Shown here: piece by piece, positions 1 to 7,711 of the stretch | Layout: each line of letters begins with the position of its first letter | How positions within the stretch are numbered: the first letter of the stretch is position 1 | Notes under the pieces: generated by a model | Told to the model about the DNA's origin: nothing | Seen by the model: the letters and a program-made list of their open reading frames with translations, nothing else | The model's database searches: none | NCBI GenBank assembly: GCA_023151115.1 | Contig: JAKLJP010000076.1 | Span: forward strand, 1-25,370 | Reading direction: 5' to 3' | Length of the DNA stretch: 25,370 nucleotides | Source of the DNA: Anaerolineae bacterium | GTDB lineage: Bacteria > Chloroflexota > Anaerolineae > 4572-78 > J111 | Program-made: the position numbers and the translations under genes

Positions 1-1
1 C

Positions 2-370
2 CAAATGGAACACCTGCTGTGGTTCTATAGCCTGCCCTACGACCCGCTGTATCCGCTTGTCTGCTACGACGAGCGACCCTGTTTCCTGATCGGGGATCGG
101 GTCGAACCAGTGGCTCCCCAGAGTGACCAAATTCGCAAAGAACATGATGCCTCTGAAAAACTGGGGTCAGCCGCTTTGTTGGCTGCCATTGAACCCCTGA
201 CCGGCCGTCGTCTGGCCCCAGTGCAGCCGCAGCGTACCAAAAAGCAGTACACCTTGTTCTGTCAAGCCTTCGCCCAGGCTTATCCCAACGCTATCAAAAT
301 CCGGCTGGTGCAGGATAAGCTCAATACCCACCATGTCAGTGCTTTCTATGAAAATCTCCCGACCGAGTGA
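2..370 (+). pseudogene. IS630-family transposase remnant (partial, C-terminally truncated)
   Basis: The frame is open through the window edge, so the N-terminus lies outside. The visible part matches the DDE half of IS630-type transposases. VCYDERP (about residues 19-25, counting from the ATG at 5) supplies the first catalytic Asp, and LVQDKLNTHH (about 101-110) supplies the second, with the typical TKKQYTLFCQA stretch between them. The protein stops at TGA 368-370, just after the AFYENLP block. The region that normally follows, holding the third catalytic acid (Glu), is not found before the cysNC stop at 404. The element is therefore probably inactive. It may be a full IS broken here or an old relic. 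The family call is fairly sure; the exact IS name is not. Confidence 0.75.
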
Positions 371-403
371 TTAAACAGAATGGGGACCCATAGCTGAGTT
401 CCT

Positions 404-2383
404 TTACTTCGCCGGCAAAATCCCCCGCGCCTCCAACTCGGCGATGATCTGTTCGACAATCTCCTCGGTGCTACGCAGGTCGGTCTCGACGACGAGTTCG
501 GGGTTTTGCGGCTCTTCGTAAGGCGAAGAGATGCCGGTAAAGTTCTTGATTTCGCCGGCCAAGGCTTTGGCGTACAACCCCTTGGGGTCGCGCCGTTTAC
601 AGACTTCGATGTCGCATTTGACAAAGATTTCAAAGAAGCGGCCTTCGGGCATGAGCGAGCGGGCAAAATCCCTTTCGCTCTGGAAGGGCGAGATGAAGCT
701 GCACAAAACAATGTTGCCGTGTCCAAAGCCCAGGCGAGAGACCTCGGCGGCGCGGCGAATGTTCTCGTTGCGGTCGTTGTCCGAGAAGCCCAGGTCGCCG
801 TTCAGTCCGTGGCGCAGATTGTCGCCGTCCAGGAACATGGTGTGAATGTCGCGTTCAAACAAACGCTGCTCCAGCTTTTTAGCCACCGTAGATTTACCCG
901 AGCCGGACAGCCCGGTGAACCAGAGGACCGCCCCTTTGTGCCGGTTGCGCTGCTCGCGTTGTTCCAGCGTGACCCCACCAAATTCCCAGACTACGTCGCT
1001 GGATTTGCGGCGCTCAATGCTGGGGCGGGCCGGCTCGACCGGGGACTCAACCAGATCGCTGATGCGGCGTGACCGGCCGCGGATCATCCCGGCGGCAACG
1101 GTATTGTTGGTGTAGGGGTCAATTAGGATGAAACTGCCGGTGTTGCGGTTGATTTCGTAGCGGTCAAAAAACAGCGGATGGGTGGTGGTAATTTGCACCC
1201 GGCCAATCTCGTTGAGGGCCAGAGTTTGGGCGGGGCTGCGGTGCATGGTGTCCACGTCAATTTTGTAATTCAGCTCCGAGACAAACGCCTTGACCGTGCG
1301 GGTGGTGTGCTGCACCCAATACGTGCCCTGTGGGTTCAGCGGGGTTTCGTTCATCCAGCAGATGACCGCGTCAACCTGGTTACTCTTTTGAGGTAGATTG
1401 TGGGTGCGGACAATCATATCGCCCCGGCTGATGTCAATTTCATCTTCCAGGGTGATGATAACTGAATCGCCCGCTACCGCTTCGGCTTGCTCGCCGTCGA
1501 AGGTCACAATTGATTTGACTCGACTGCCCAGGCCGGAAGGAAAGACGACCACTTCTTCGCCGGGGACGATGCGGCCCGAGGCAATTTGTCCGGCGAAGCC
1601 CCGGAAATTCTGGTGGGGGCGGATAACGTATTGCACCGGGAAACGAAAATCCACCAGGTTGCGGCTACCGCCGACGTTGACATTTTCTAGGTGGTGCAGC
1701 AAGGTCGAGCCGTCGTACCAGGGCATGTTTTCGCTCTTGTCCACCACGTTATCGCCTTTTAGGGCGGAGATGGGAATAAACACGATGTCTTGCACCGGCA
1801 GCTTGGCCGCAAAATCTTTGTAATCGGCCATAATCTGGTCGAACACCTTCTGGTCATAATCCACCAAATCCATCTTGTTGACGGCGACTACCAGGTGTGG
1901 AATATGGAGCAAAGTGGCCAGGAAGCCGTGTCGTTTGGATTGGGTCAGCACCCCTTTGCGGGCATCAATCAAAATAATCGCCAGTTCGGCGGTGGATGCG
2001 CCGGTGACCATGTTACGAGTGTATTGGATGTGACCGGGCGTGTCGGCGATGATGAATTTGCGTTTGGGCGTGGCAAAGTAGCGGTAGGCGACGTCAATGG
2101 TGATTTTTTGCTCGCGCTCGGCCTTCAGCCCGTCGGTCAGCAGGGCCAGGTCCACGTATTCGTCGCCGCGTTCATTGCTGGCCCGCTGCACGGCTTCGAT
2201 TTGATCTTCAAAAATAGCTTTTGAATCGTATAATAAACGGCCAATCAGGGTACTTTTGCCGTCGTCAACGCTGCCGGCGGTGGTGAAACGCAGTAATTCG
2301 ATATTGTCAAACGAGTCGTGCGACTCGGTGGTTTGTTCTGCGGTGATGGTTTGTTCTAATAACATAATTTTTGTGTTCCCCAC
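404..2383 (-). CDS. cysNC: Bifunctional sulfate adenylyltransferase subunit 1 / adenylylsulfate kinase (CysN-CysC fusion)
   Basis: This cytosolic enzyme activates sulfate. The CysN half is the regulatory GTPase of ATP sulfurylase (with CysD), and the CysC half phosphorylates APS to PAPS. Residues 1-450 are an EF-Tu-like GTPase: GSVDDGKST (37-45), DTPGH (114-118) and NKMD (169-172), followed by beta-barrel domains. Residues 470-659 are APS kinase: Walker A GLSGSGKST (491-499) and the FLDGDNLRHGL loop (517-527). The length of 659 aa fits a full fusion. The longest frame starts at GTG 2383, but an ATG at 2365 with GGGGAA upstream would give the more usual N-terminus MLLEQT, so the start is uncertain by six residues. 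It lies 67 bp downstream of cysD in the same direction and is surely co-transcribed. The fused kinase means PAPS is made, for cysteine synthesis or for sulfotransferases; no sulfotransferase is visible here. Confidence 0.96.
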   Translation of the reverse strand: MGNTKIMLLEQTITAEQTTESHDSFDNIELLRFTTAGSVDDGKSTLIGRLLYDSKAIFEDQIEAVQRASNERGDEYVDLALLTDGLKAEREQKITIDVAYRYFATPKRKFIIADTPGHIQYTRNMVTGASTAELAIILIDARKGVLTQSKRHGFLATLLHIPHLVVAVNKMDLVDYDQKVFDQIMADYKDFAAKLPVQDIVFIPISALKGDNVVDKSENMPWYDGSTLLHHLENVNVGGSRNLVDFRFPVQYVIRPHQNFRGFAGQIASGRIVPGEEVVVFPSGLGSRVKSIVTFDGEQAEAVAGDSVIITLEDEIDISRGDMIVRTHNLPQKSNQVDAVICWMNETPLNPQGTYWVQHTTRTVKAFVSELNYKIDVDTMHRSPAQTLALNEIGRVQITTTHPLFFDRYEINRNTGSFILIDPYTNNTVAAGMIRGRSRRISDLVESPVEPARPSIERRKSSDVVWEFGGVTLEQREQRNRHKGAVLWFTGLSGSGKSTVAKKLEQRLFERDIHTMFLDGDNLRHGLNGDLGFSDNDRNENIRRAAEVSRLGFGHGNIVLCSFISPFQSERDFARSLMPEGRFFEIFVKCDIEVCKRRDPKGLYAKALAGEIKNFTGISSPYEEPQNPELVVETDLRSTEEIVEQIIAELEARGILPAK

Positions 2384-2409
2384 GCGATAGTTTTAGAAAT
2401 ATTATGTGA

Positions 2410-2447
2410 GGCTAAGGCTGAGAGTGAGCGATTCCTTAGCCTTAGCC
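2410..2447 (-). other. Intercistronic hairpin between cysD and cysNC
   Basis: The arms GGCTAAGGCT (2410-2419) and AGCCTTAGCC (2438-2447) are perfectly complementary over 10 bp with an 18-nt loop. They begin 3 bp after the cysD stop codon. No T-run follows on the minus strand, so this is not a classical terminator. It may stabilise or process the bicistronic mRNA, or be a small repeat. Confidence 0.5.
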
Positions 2448-2450
2448 TTC

Positions 2451-3359
2451 TTAAAAATAGCCTTGCTTTTTGCGATCTTCCATCGCCGAGTCGGAGCGTT
2501 TATCGTCCACCCGGGTGCCGCGCTCGGTAACGCGGGCCGAAGCCACTTCCTGGATAATATCGTCCAACGTGGCGGCGTGCGACTCAACCGCGCCAGTGCA
2601 GGTCATATCGCCGATGGTGCGGAAACGGACAATTTTGCTTTCAATTTTTTCTTTGCCGTAAGGCCGGACCACGTCAGAGGCGGCCAGGAGCATGCCGTCG
2701 CGGTTGATGATGTCGCGCCGGTGCGAGAAGTAAAGCGAGGGGATCGGCACTTCTGCCATCTGGATATACTGCCAGATGTCCAATTCGGTCCAGTTGCTCA
2801 GAGGGAAAACGCGGAAGCTTTCGTTGGGGTTTTTGCGGCCGTTGTATAGGTTCCACAGTTCGGGCCGCTGGTTTTTGGGGTCCCACTGGCCAAAGGCGTC
2901 GCGGTGAGAAAAGAAGCGTTCTTTGGCGCGGGCCTTTTCCTCGTCGCGGCGAGCGCCGCCCAGGGCCGCCTCAAATTTGAACTCGGCTAGGGCGTCGAGC
3001 AGAGTAACGGTTTGCAGACCGTTACGGCTGGCATGGGGGCCGGTTTCTTCAACCACCCGGCCCTGGTCAATCGAGTCTTGCACGTAACGGACAATCAACC
3101 GCACCCCAATCCGCTCGACCATTTCATCGCGGAAGGTCAGAGTTTCTTCAAAATTATGTCCAGTGTCAATGTGCAGCAACGGGAACGGGATTTTGCCAGG
3201 GAAAAAAGCTTTTTGGGCTAGATGAGCCATCACAATCGAGTCTTTCCCTCCGGAAAAAAGCAAGACGGGCCGCTCGAATTGCGCGGCAACCTCGCGCATT
3301 ACGTAGATAGCTTCAGATTCCAACTGTTTCAAATGGGAACGAAGATATGACACATTCAT
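2451..3359 (-). CDS. cysD: Sulfate adenylyltransferase subunit 2 (CysD)
   Basis: This is the catalytic subunit of heterodimeric ATP sulfurylase; with CysN it forms APS from ATP and sulfate. It has the PAPS-reductase/ATP-sulfurylase PP-loop SGGKDS at residues 36-41, then the family-typical PFPLLHIDTGHNFEET and FPLSNWTELDIWQYI stretches. The C-terminal RFRTIGDMTCTGAV and ATLDDIIQE blocks are also typical of CysD. The length of 302 aa is normal for the family. The ATG at 3359 is preceded by AGAGG about 13 nt upstream. It is the first gene of the cysD-cysNC operon, transcribed from the extended -10 promoter at 3411-3443. All expected motifs are intact. Confidence 0.97.
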   Translation of the reverse strand: MNVSYLRSHLKQLESEAIYVMREVAAQFERPVLLFSGGKDSIVMAHLAQKAFFPGKIPFPLLHIDTGHNFEETLTFRDEMVERIGVRLIVRYVQDSIDQGRVVEETGPHASRNGLQTVTLLDALAEFKFEAALGGARRDEEKARAKERFFSHRDAFGQWDPKNQRPELWNLYNGRKNPNESFRVFPLSNWTELDIWQYIQMAEVPIPSLYFSHRRDIINRDGMLLAASDVVRPYGKEKIESKIVRFRTIGDMTCTGAVESHAATLDDIIQEVASARVTERGTRVDDKRSDSAMEDRKKQGYF

Positions 3360-3410
3360 TTTTTATAATAGACCTCTTTTTGATGTTAGCTCTGCTGAAT
3401 ATACAGCGTG

Positions 3411-3443
3411 ATTATAGCATAAGGGAGTTTGAATTTGGTTTGA
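3411..3443 (-). promoter_or_regulatory. Extended -10 promoter with TCAAAC direct repeats upstream of cysD
   Basis: On the minus strand TGC-TATAAT forms a perfect extended -10 box (-10 hexamer 3416-3411). Where a -35 box would sit are two TCAAAC copies (3443-3438 and 3432-3427), 11 bp apart. The predicted transcript start is near 3404, giving a leader of about 45 nt. The 33-bp block is 28/33 identical to the one at 9008-9040. Direct repeats spaced by one helical turn at -35 are typical of OmpR/PhoB-type activators; the identity of the regulator is inference. Confidence 0.6.
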
Positions 3444-3477
3444 AAAGGTTAAAAAAGTTAAAGCCAGAAAATTAGAG

Positions 3478-3629
3478 GGTTGGAGGCTGGTTGACTGACT
3501 AATTAACCTTGTGGCTCAAATTAACCGCCGAGGGCGCAGAGTCCGCCGAGAGATTTATAAAAAAAGCTCTGCGTTTTCGGCGTCCTCTGCGGTGAAATAT
3601 TAAATCTGTCGGTCAATCAGGGTTGGAGG
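3478..3629. mobile_element. 134-bp palindromic MITE-like element with 9-bp target duplication
   Basis: GGTTGGAGG occurs at 3478-3486 and again at 3621-3629. Exactly between the copies lies a palindromic segment, 3487-3620. Its ends are inverted repeats, CTGGTTGACTGAC on the left and, read on the other strand, CTGATTGACCGAC on the right (11/13 identical). Inside is a second imperfect inverted repeat (3521-3552 against 3567-3596) built from ACCGCMGAGG and CGCMGAG units around an A/T-rich loop. It has no coding capacity. It fills most of the 336-bp divergent gap between cysD and the deacetylase. The structure is read directly; the autonomous partner transposon is unknown. Confidence 0.6.
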
Positions 3630-3660
3630 GTTGAAAGCCTGCCAATCTTCCCTCTTAAGT

Positions 3661-3689
3661 TTGTGTTTTATGTAAATATCCCTTAAAAT
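3661..3689 (+). promoter_or_regulatory. Sigma70-like promoter directly before the deacetylase GTG
   Basis: TTGTGT (3661-3666), a 17-bp spacer and TAAAAT (3684-3689) form a plausible promoter. Transcription starting 7 nt after the -10 would begin on the GTG at 3696 itself. The gene has no properly spaced Shine-Dalgarno sequence, and an in-frame TAA at 3684 rules out a longer reading frame. A leaderless mRNA is therefore likely. Confidence 0.45.
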
Positions 3690-3695
3690 AACGGA

Positions 3696-4796
3696 GTGAA
3701 AGATCAGCCCGCGCTTTATTTTCAGCCGACAAAGGTAAAAATTAACTCTGTTCGCTGGGCCTGGTTTGGTCTGGCATGCTTACTGCTGGGGGCGTGTAAT
3801 TTGTTCCAACCCGAGCAGCCCGGCCTGCCTCAAGCGAGAATCGTTTTTGTTACCCCAACGCCACCGGGTTTAATGGTGCTCAGTGAGGGGCAACGTTTTG
3901 CGACCCAACCCACCGCACAGTCTACAGCCCTGGCTGCGCCCTACTTTGCCGGGGCCAATGAAATGGGCCAGGTGATGGTGCTGGAATATCACCGCATTGG
4001 TTACCCGGAGCAACGCTATCAGCGCACTCCGGCCAATTTGCGGGCCGATTTGGAACGTCTTTACCAAAGCGGCTATTATCCGGTAAACTTTGTTGACGTG
4101 ATTCAAGGCTTGCCCGCCGTGCCACCCGGCAAAAAGCCTATCGCTCTAACCTTTGACGACTCCGACATCAGCCAGTTTCACGTGCTGCCTGACCGGACTA
4201 TTGACGCGGACTCGGCGCTGGGCATTCTATTGAATTTTCATCACCAACACCCCACCGATTGGCCCACTCGCGCTACGTTTTTTGTACTGGGCAATGACAG
4301 TAATAATCATTATTCGATTTTTGGGCAATCGGAGCTGGCGAAAGAGAAAATCCAGGTACTGGTTGATCTGGGCATGGAGGTTGGCAGCCATACCGTTAGC
4401 CACGCCGATTTATCGGTGGCGACGGCAGAGCGAATTTACTGGGAATTGGCGGTCAGCCAGCATGTGATTGAAGAAATGGCTCCGGGTTATAAAGTGCAAA
4501 CTTTATCAGTTCCCTTCGGCGGCTTTCCTTTTACCCTGGATTTTCTAAAAGCCGGGCAGTGGGAAGAATTAAGCTACAGTTATATTGGCAATGCAGCGGC
4601 CTGGGGCGGCCCCAATGTTTCGCCCTTTGACCCGACCTTTGAACCGTATCACGTTTCTCGCCTGGAAGTGACCGAGACCTCTGTGGATCACTGGCTGACC
4701 TACTTTGAGCAAAACCCCGAGGTCTATTACATCTCCGATGGCGACCCCAACCGCGTAACCTTTCCGCAACAAGTTGAAATTGCAGCGGAAAAGTAA
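3696..4796 (+). CDS. Lipoprotein polysaccharide deacetylase (NodB-fold, CE4)
   Basis: This is a predicted metal-dependent N- or O-deacetylase acting on an extracellular glycan such as peptidoglycan or exopolysaccharide. Residues 18-34 form a signal peptide ending in the lipobox LLGAC, so the mature protein should be lipid-anchored at Cys34. A Pro/Thr-rich linker follows. The catalytic domain starts near MVLEYHRIG (94-102). Motif 1 is TFDD (152-155), motif 2 is SHTVSHADLS (231-240, metal ligands H232 and H236), and a degenerate motif 3 is seen as VPFGG. The usual Gly after TFDD is replaced by Ser, and a long insert follows motif 1, so its substrate may differ from classical chitin-type deacetylases. 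The length is 366 aa. It stands alone, with no gene close by on the same strand except the dead toxin-antitoxin pair. Confidence 0.87.
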   Translation: MKDQPALYFQPTKVKINSVRWAWFGLACLLLGACNLFQPEQPGLPQARIVFVTPTPPGLMVLSEGQRFATQPTAQSTALAAPYFAGANEMGQVMVLEYHRIGYPEQRYQRTPANLRADLERLYQSGYYPVNFVDVIQGLPAVPPGKKPIALTFDDSDISQFHVLPDRTIDADSALGILLNFHHQHPTDWPTRATFFVLGNDSNNHYSIFGQSELAKEKIQVLVDLGMEVGSHTVSHADLSVATAERIYWELAVSQHVIEEMAPGYKVQTLSVPFGGFPFTLDFLKAGQWEELSYSYIGNAAAWGGPNVSPFDPTFEPYHVSRLEVTETSVDHWLTYFEQNPEVYYISDGDPNRVTFPQQVEIAAEK

Positions 4797-4875
4797 CAAA
4801 GACCAAAGCTAAGTGGCTCAACTATCATAATTAAAGGTGAGATCAGTGGTGATAATTGAGCAGCCTAGAGAAAAA

Positions 4876-5104
4876 ATGGTGGTAACAGTTCCCGCTGTAT
4901 ATGAAAAAGGTACCCTTCGTCTGTTAAAGCCGATAGATTTGCCGGAACAAGCTGAAGTTCAAGTAACTATAGAGGCAGTTACAAAATCGAAACCTCACTA
5001 CCCAACATGCTCGCTCTCTGGCGCAACTTAAAGCTATCACTGACGCTATCGCTTTAGGAGGCGATGCTTTAGAAGAGAGTGAAGCTTTATATGATGCCGA
5101 TTGA
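4876..5104 (+). pseudogene. Frameshifted DUF104/AF2212-type antitoxin
   Basis: From ATG 4876 the frame reads MVVTVPAVYEKGTLRLL and then PIDLPEQAEVQVTIE, the typical N-terminus of small VapB-like antitoxins that bind DNA and neutralise a PIN toxin. The frame breaks near 4985-4996 and ends early at 5031. The +1 frame continues with a natural antitoxin tail (HARSLAQLKAITDAIALGG, then LEESEALYDAD) to TGA 5102-5104. Joining the two frames gives about 72 aa, normal for the family. An inserted base, or two lost bases, explains the break. The frame is open further upstream to GTG 4837, but that would add an atypical extension. The toxin ATG follows the tail stop after 2 bp, the usual toxin-antitoxin layout. 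Confidence 0.75.
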
Positions 5105-5106
5105 GA

Positions 5107-5768
5107 ATGAAAATTGCGATTGACACCTCTATCTTGGTAGGATTACTTGACCATAATGATCTATGGCATACTCAAGCTGTAGATTTAGTGGCCGCCCTTA
5201 GTATAGTTTTGCATTAGTTCGTGACGAAATCAAAGTGTAGATACCTCCGCGGAAGTCATGTCATTCCGACCGCAGGGAGGAATCTTCGTTACCACCGCCT
5301 GAGATGTTACAACGAGCAAGCGGATTTCTCGCTGGCGCTCGAAATGACATGCCAGGAACCATGCATCTTAAAATCGTGACGAATTTACGCAATCCTGTAC
5401 TTAGCAAAGTAGACTTTGCTGGCGTTTACTTTGACTGTGTTCTGGCCGAAACCATTAGTGTCATGACGCGCCGCACGTTTGAAAAGAAGCGTCGCGATAA
5501 GATTGACCTCCTCTACAACCGTTTCCAAACCGAATTTACAAACGATGTTATAACCTGGATTTTACCTGATGTGCCTGATCTCTATGCTGATGTCCTATCA
5601 CTAATGAGTTCTTCGGGGGGTGAGTTGAATTTTAACGATGCGCTTATTGCGCTTTCCTGTCGCGGGTGAAATATCACCGCTATTGCCAGTTTCGACAGCG
5701 ATTTTGATCAGTTGTCCTGGCTCAACCGTCTGGCCCGACCAGAAGATATCGGACTAATTCCCACATAG
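5107..5768 (+). pseudogene. PIN-domain (VapC-type) toxin, disrupted by a MITE and an in-frame stop
   Basis: ATG 5107 begins MKIAIDTSILVGLLDHNDLW, the start of a PIN ribonuclease with its first catalytic Asp (D6). After VAAL the gene is cut by an insertion (5202-5404). It resumes with SKVDFAGVYFDCVLAETISV and continues through ELNFNDALIALSCR, which carries later acidic PIN residues. A TGA at 5667-5669 interrupts it again. Beyond it the same frame continues NITAIASFDSDFDQLSWLNR and LARPEDIGLIPT to TAG 5766-5768, clearly the true PIN C-terminus. Without the insert and the stop the protein would be about 152 aa, a usual length. With the frameshifted antitoxin upstream, the whole module is dead. 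The protein fragment that begins near 5304 lies partly inside the insertion and is not a gene start. Confidence 0.85.
5197..5404. mobile_element. 198-bp nested-palindrome MITE inserted in the toxin gene
   Basis: CTTAG is duplicated at 5197-5201 and 5400-5404. Between the copies the element (5202-5399) has 33-bp terminal inverted repeats that pair without gaps, 22/33 identical (left end 5202-5234, right end 5367-5399); both contain TTCGT-S-ACGA. Inside is a second inverted repeat (5258-5284 and 5323-5350), beginning ATGTCATTYCGASCGC on each strand. No ORF of its own is present. Deleting 5202-5404 rejoins the toxin as AAL-SKVDFAG in frame, so the boundaries are supported by both DNA and protein. 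The inner GTCATTYCGA...GAGRAATC palindrome resembles small repeats seen in many bacterial genomes. Confidence 0.8.
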
Positions 5769-5800
5769 TTCTTCCCGCGCTACTTGATTTTCCGTTTGTC

Positions 5801-7708
5801 TCACCCTCTCAGCACCCGCTCATCGCCCACCCGTTTGGTGATGCGCTGTTCATCGGTATATTCCAGCAAAGCCAGGGCATATTTGCGACTGGTGCTGAAG
5901 GCATCGCGCACTTGGGCCACGTTGACCGTTGGCTGCTGGAGCAGGTATTGGCGCAGCCAAGCTACAAAATCCTGGTAAGTCTCGGTTAATAAAATCACCT
6001 CCGGCGAGAGGCGGGTCAACTGTCCTCCTTCAATCAACGATAGCATAACTTCCTCACCTACAGCCGCGGCTACTTCTTTGGGCAGTGGCGTATTGTAGGG
6101 GGCGCGTCGAAAATCGGCCAGGAGTTTATCCACTGCGGCTTGCTGCGCCGGGGCAAATTTAACCTGGTGCGAAGCCAGCCGAACCGTGTTTTCGGTCCCG
6201 GCCAGCGTCCCTTCCTGCTGGCCGCGTTGAATTGCTTCATTAAATAGTCGTGTTTCCAGCTTCAGGCGGCTTTTCAATTCGCCCCGTGGCATGCCCGCGC
6301 GCAGGGGGAAACGGCTGTGGTAATCGAGCAGAATAGTGGTGATTTGACCCAGCAAGGTGGCCCAGCCGGCCCGCGAAGCGACCAGGGCTTTGGGGGGGGG
6401 CAAACTAACAGCTTGCCCTACCGGGTCGGCCAGGATAAAAATGTCTCCTTTTTTGAGCAGTTCGGCCAGGGCGGTTGAGGCAGTTTCAAGCGGCAGGCGG
6501 CATTCGGCCAGGAGAATTTGGACCGGGATAGGTCCGCGCCGGTCAAGTTCCCCCAACAGCACATCTTCCGGCGTGCCGGCCAGCAGCGTTTCCAGCCGTT
6601 TAAGCACCTCGGGCCGGAGGCGGCGGTGGCGGCGGCGCGGCAGCGGGTCAACCACCACCCCGCCGCCAATGGTCAGCGAGGGCGAAGGTTGGCGAATGAT
6701 AAAGCGGTCGCCTTTGATAATCGGGATGCGTTGAGCCAAACGCAGTTGGACCCAGCCGGTCTGGCCCGGCTCCAATTCACGCGTCCCCAGCAGGCGGGTA
6801 TAGCCGAGCACTTCCGTTGCGCCGGTAAAAAATTCAACTTCCTGGTTATGGCGCAGCGCCCGCGGCGAGTCGGGCAGCAAGCGGAGTTGGACATCAACCA
6901 GTTGGGAGGGCTCCAGCCAGCCGGGGGTAGTCAAAACATGGCCGCGAGCGACATCGGCGGTGCTGAGGCCGGTCAGATTGACCGCCGTACGTGAGCCGGG
7001 CTGGGCCAATTCGACGCTTTTTTTGTGCGATTGCAGCCCGCGCACGCGGGTTTTGAGACCCTGGGGCAAAATTTCCACTTCCTGCCCTACCTGTAACTGC
7101 CCGTCGAGCAGGGTGCCGGTGACAACCGTGCCAAAGCCGCTCATGGAAAAAACGCGGTCAATAGGCAAGCGCGGCCGGCCTCGATTGGGGCGGGGCGGGG
7201 TCTGGGCTAATAATTGATCGAGGGTTTGAATGAGGGTCTTGAGACCCGTGCCGCGCAGCGCCGACACAGGAATAATAGGGGCATTTGCCAGAACCGTGTC
7301 GGTCATCGTTTCGGCGATGTCAGCCTGGATTAGTTCCAGCCAATCCTCATCGTCAATCATATCAATTTTGGTCACGGCGATAACGCCGCGTGGGATTTCC
7401 AGCAAATTCAAAATCGCCAGGTGTTCGCGGGTTTGGGGCATGACGCCTTCGTCGGCGGCGATGACAAACAAGGCGGCGTCAATCCCGCCGACGCCGGCCA
7501 GCATGTTTTTGATAAAATCTATATGGCCGGGCACATCTACCACGCCCACCGACTCGCCGGAGGGGAGAGTCAGCCAGGCAAAGCCGAGGTCAATGGTCAT
7601 GGCCCGCTGTTGTTCTTCTTTGAGCCGGTCGGGGTCTATGCCGGTGAGGGCTTTGACCAGGGTGGATTTGCCGTGGTCTACGTGTCCGGCTGTACCGATG
7701 ACCCGCAT
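5801..7708 (-). CDS. selB: Selenocysteine-specific elongation factor SelB
   Basis: SelB delivers Sec-tRNA to UGA codons marked by a SECIS hairpin. The N-terminal GTPase is intact: AGHVDHGKST (7-16), the SelB-like switch RAMTIDLGFAWL (35-46), DVPGH (58-62) and TKID (113-116). EF-Tu-like barrel domains follow (about 175-345). The C-terminal half (about 360-635) has the winged-helix spacing that binds SECIS RNA. The length of 635 aa is typical. The start ATG at 7708 has CAGGG 6 nt upstream and lies 3 bp after the stop of the coiled-coil gene, so translational coupling is likely. A run of nine C (plus-strand G, 6392-6400) encodes part of a Pro triplet; it is in frame. No selA, selD, tRNA-Sec or selenoprotein gene is visible nearby, so the rest of the pathway must be elsewhere if it exists. 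Confidence 0.95.
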   Translation of the reverse strand: MRVIGTAGHVDHGKSTLVKALTGIDPDRLKEEQQRAMTIDLGFAWLTLPSGESVGVVDVPGHIDFIKNMLAGVGGIDAALFVIAADEGVMPQTREHLAILNLLEIPRGVIAVTKIDMIDDEDWLELIQADIAETMTDTVLANAPIIPVSALRGTGLKTLIQTLDQLLAQTPPRPNRGRPRLPIDRVFSMSGFGTVVTGTLLDGQLQVGQEVEILPQGLKTRVRGLQSHKKSVELAQPGSRTAVNLTGLSTADVARGHVLTTPGWLEPSQLVDVQLRLLPDSPRALRHNQEVEFFTGATEVLGYTRLLGTRELEPGQTGWVQLRLAQRIPIIKGDRFIIRQPSPSLTIGGGVVVDPLPRRRHRRLRPEVLKRLETLLAGTPEDVLLGELDRRGPIPVQILLAECRLPLETASTALAELLKKGDIFILADPVGQAVSLPPPKALVASRAGWATLLGQITTILLDYHSRFPLRAGMPRGELKSRLKLETRLFNEAIQRGQQEGTLAGTENTVRLASHQVKFAPAQQAAVDKLLADFRRAPYNTPLPKEVAAAVGEEVMLSLIEGGQLTRLSPEVILLTETYQDFVAWLRQYLLQQPTVNVAQVRDAFSTSRKYALALLEYTDEQRITKRVGDERVLRG

Positions 7709-7711
7709 GGG

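Noticed and set aside
371..403. Terminator for cysNC in the short gap to the transposase remnant
   Set aside because: Only a tiny TGGGGACCCA-type palindrome is present and no T-run follows on the minus strand.
506..2224. Several long plus-strand frames opposite cysNC
   Set aside because: They mirror the strongly supported cysNC frame, show no known motifs and have no ribosome sites; they are shadows.
3521..3596. Inner hairpin of the element upstream of cysD as a transcription terminator
   Set aside because: It lies between two divergent genes, so there is nothing upstream to terminate, and it fits within a flanked palindromic insertion.
5667..5669. In-frame TGA in the PIN toxin read as selenocysteine, given selB nearby
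   Set aside because: The position is not catalytic in PIN domains, no SECIS-like hairpin was recognised just after it, and the gene is already broken by an insertion. A simple nonsense mutation is the better explanation.
5304..5669. 121-aa open frame as an independent gene
   Set aside because: Its first third lies inside the MITE and only the part from SKVDFAG onward is PIN-like; it is the downstream half of a disrupted gene.
6392..6400. Nine-base G/C run in selB as a phase-variation switch
   Set aside because: SelB is not a surface gene, and the run is in frame and encodes a Pro stretch; probably a chance run.
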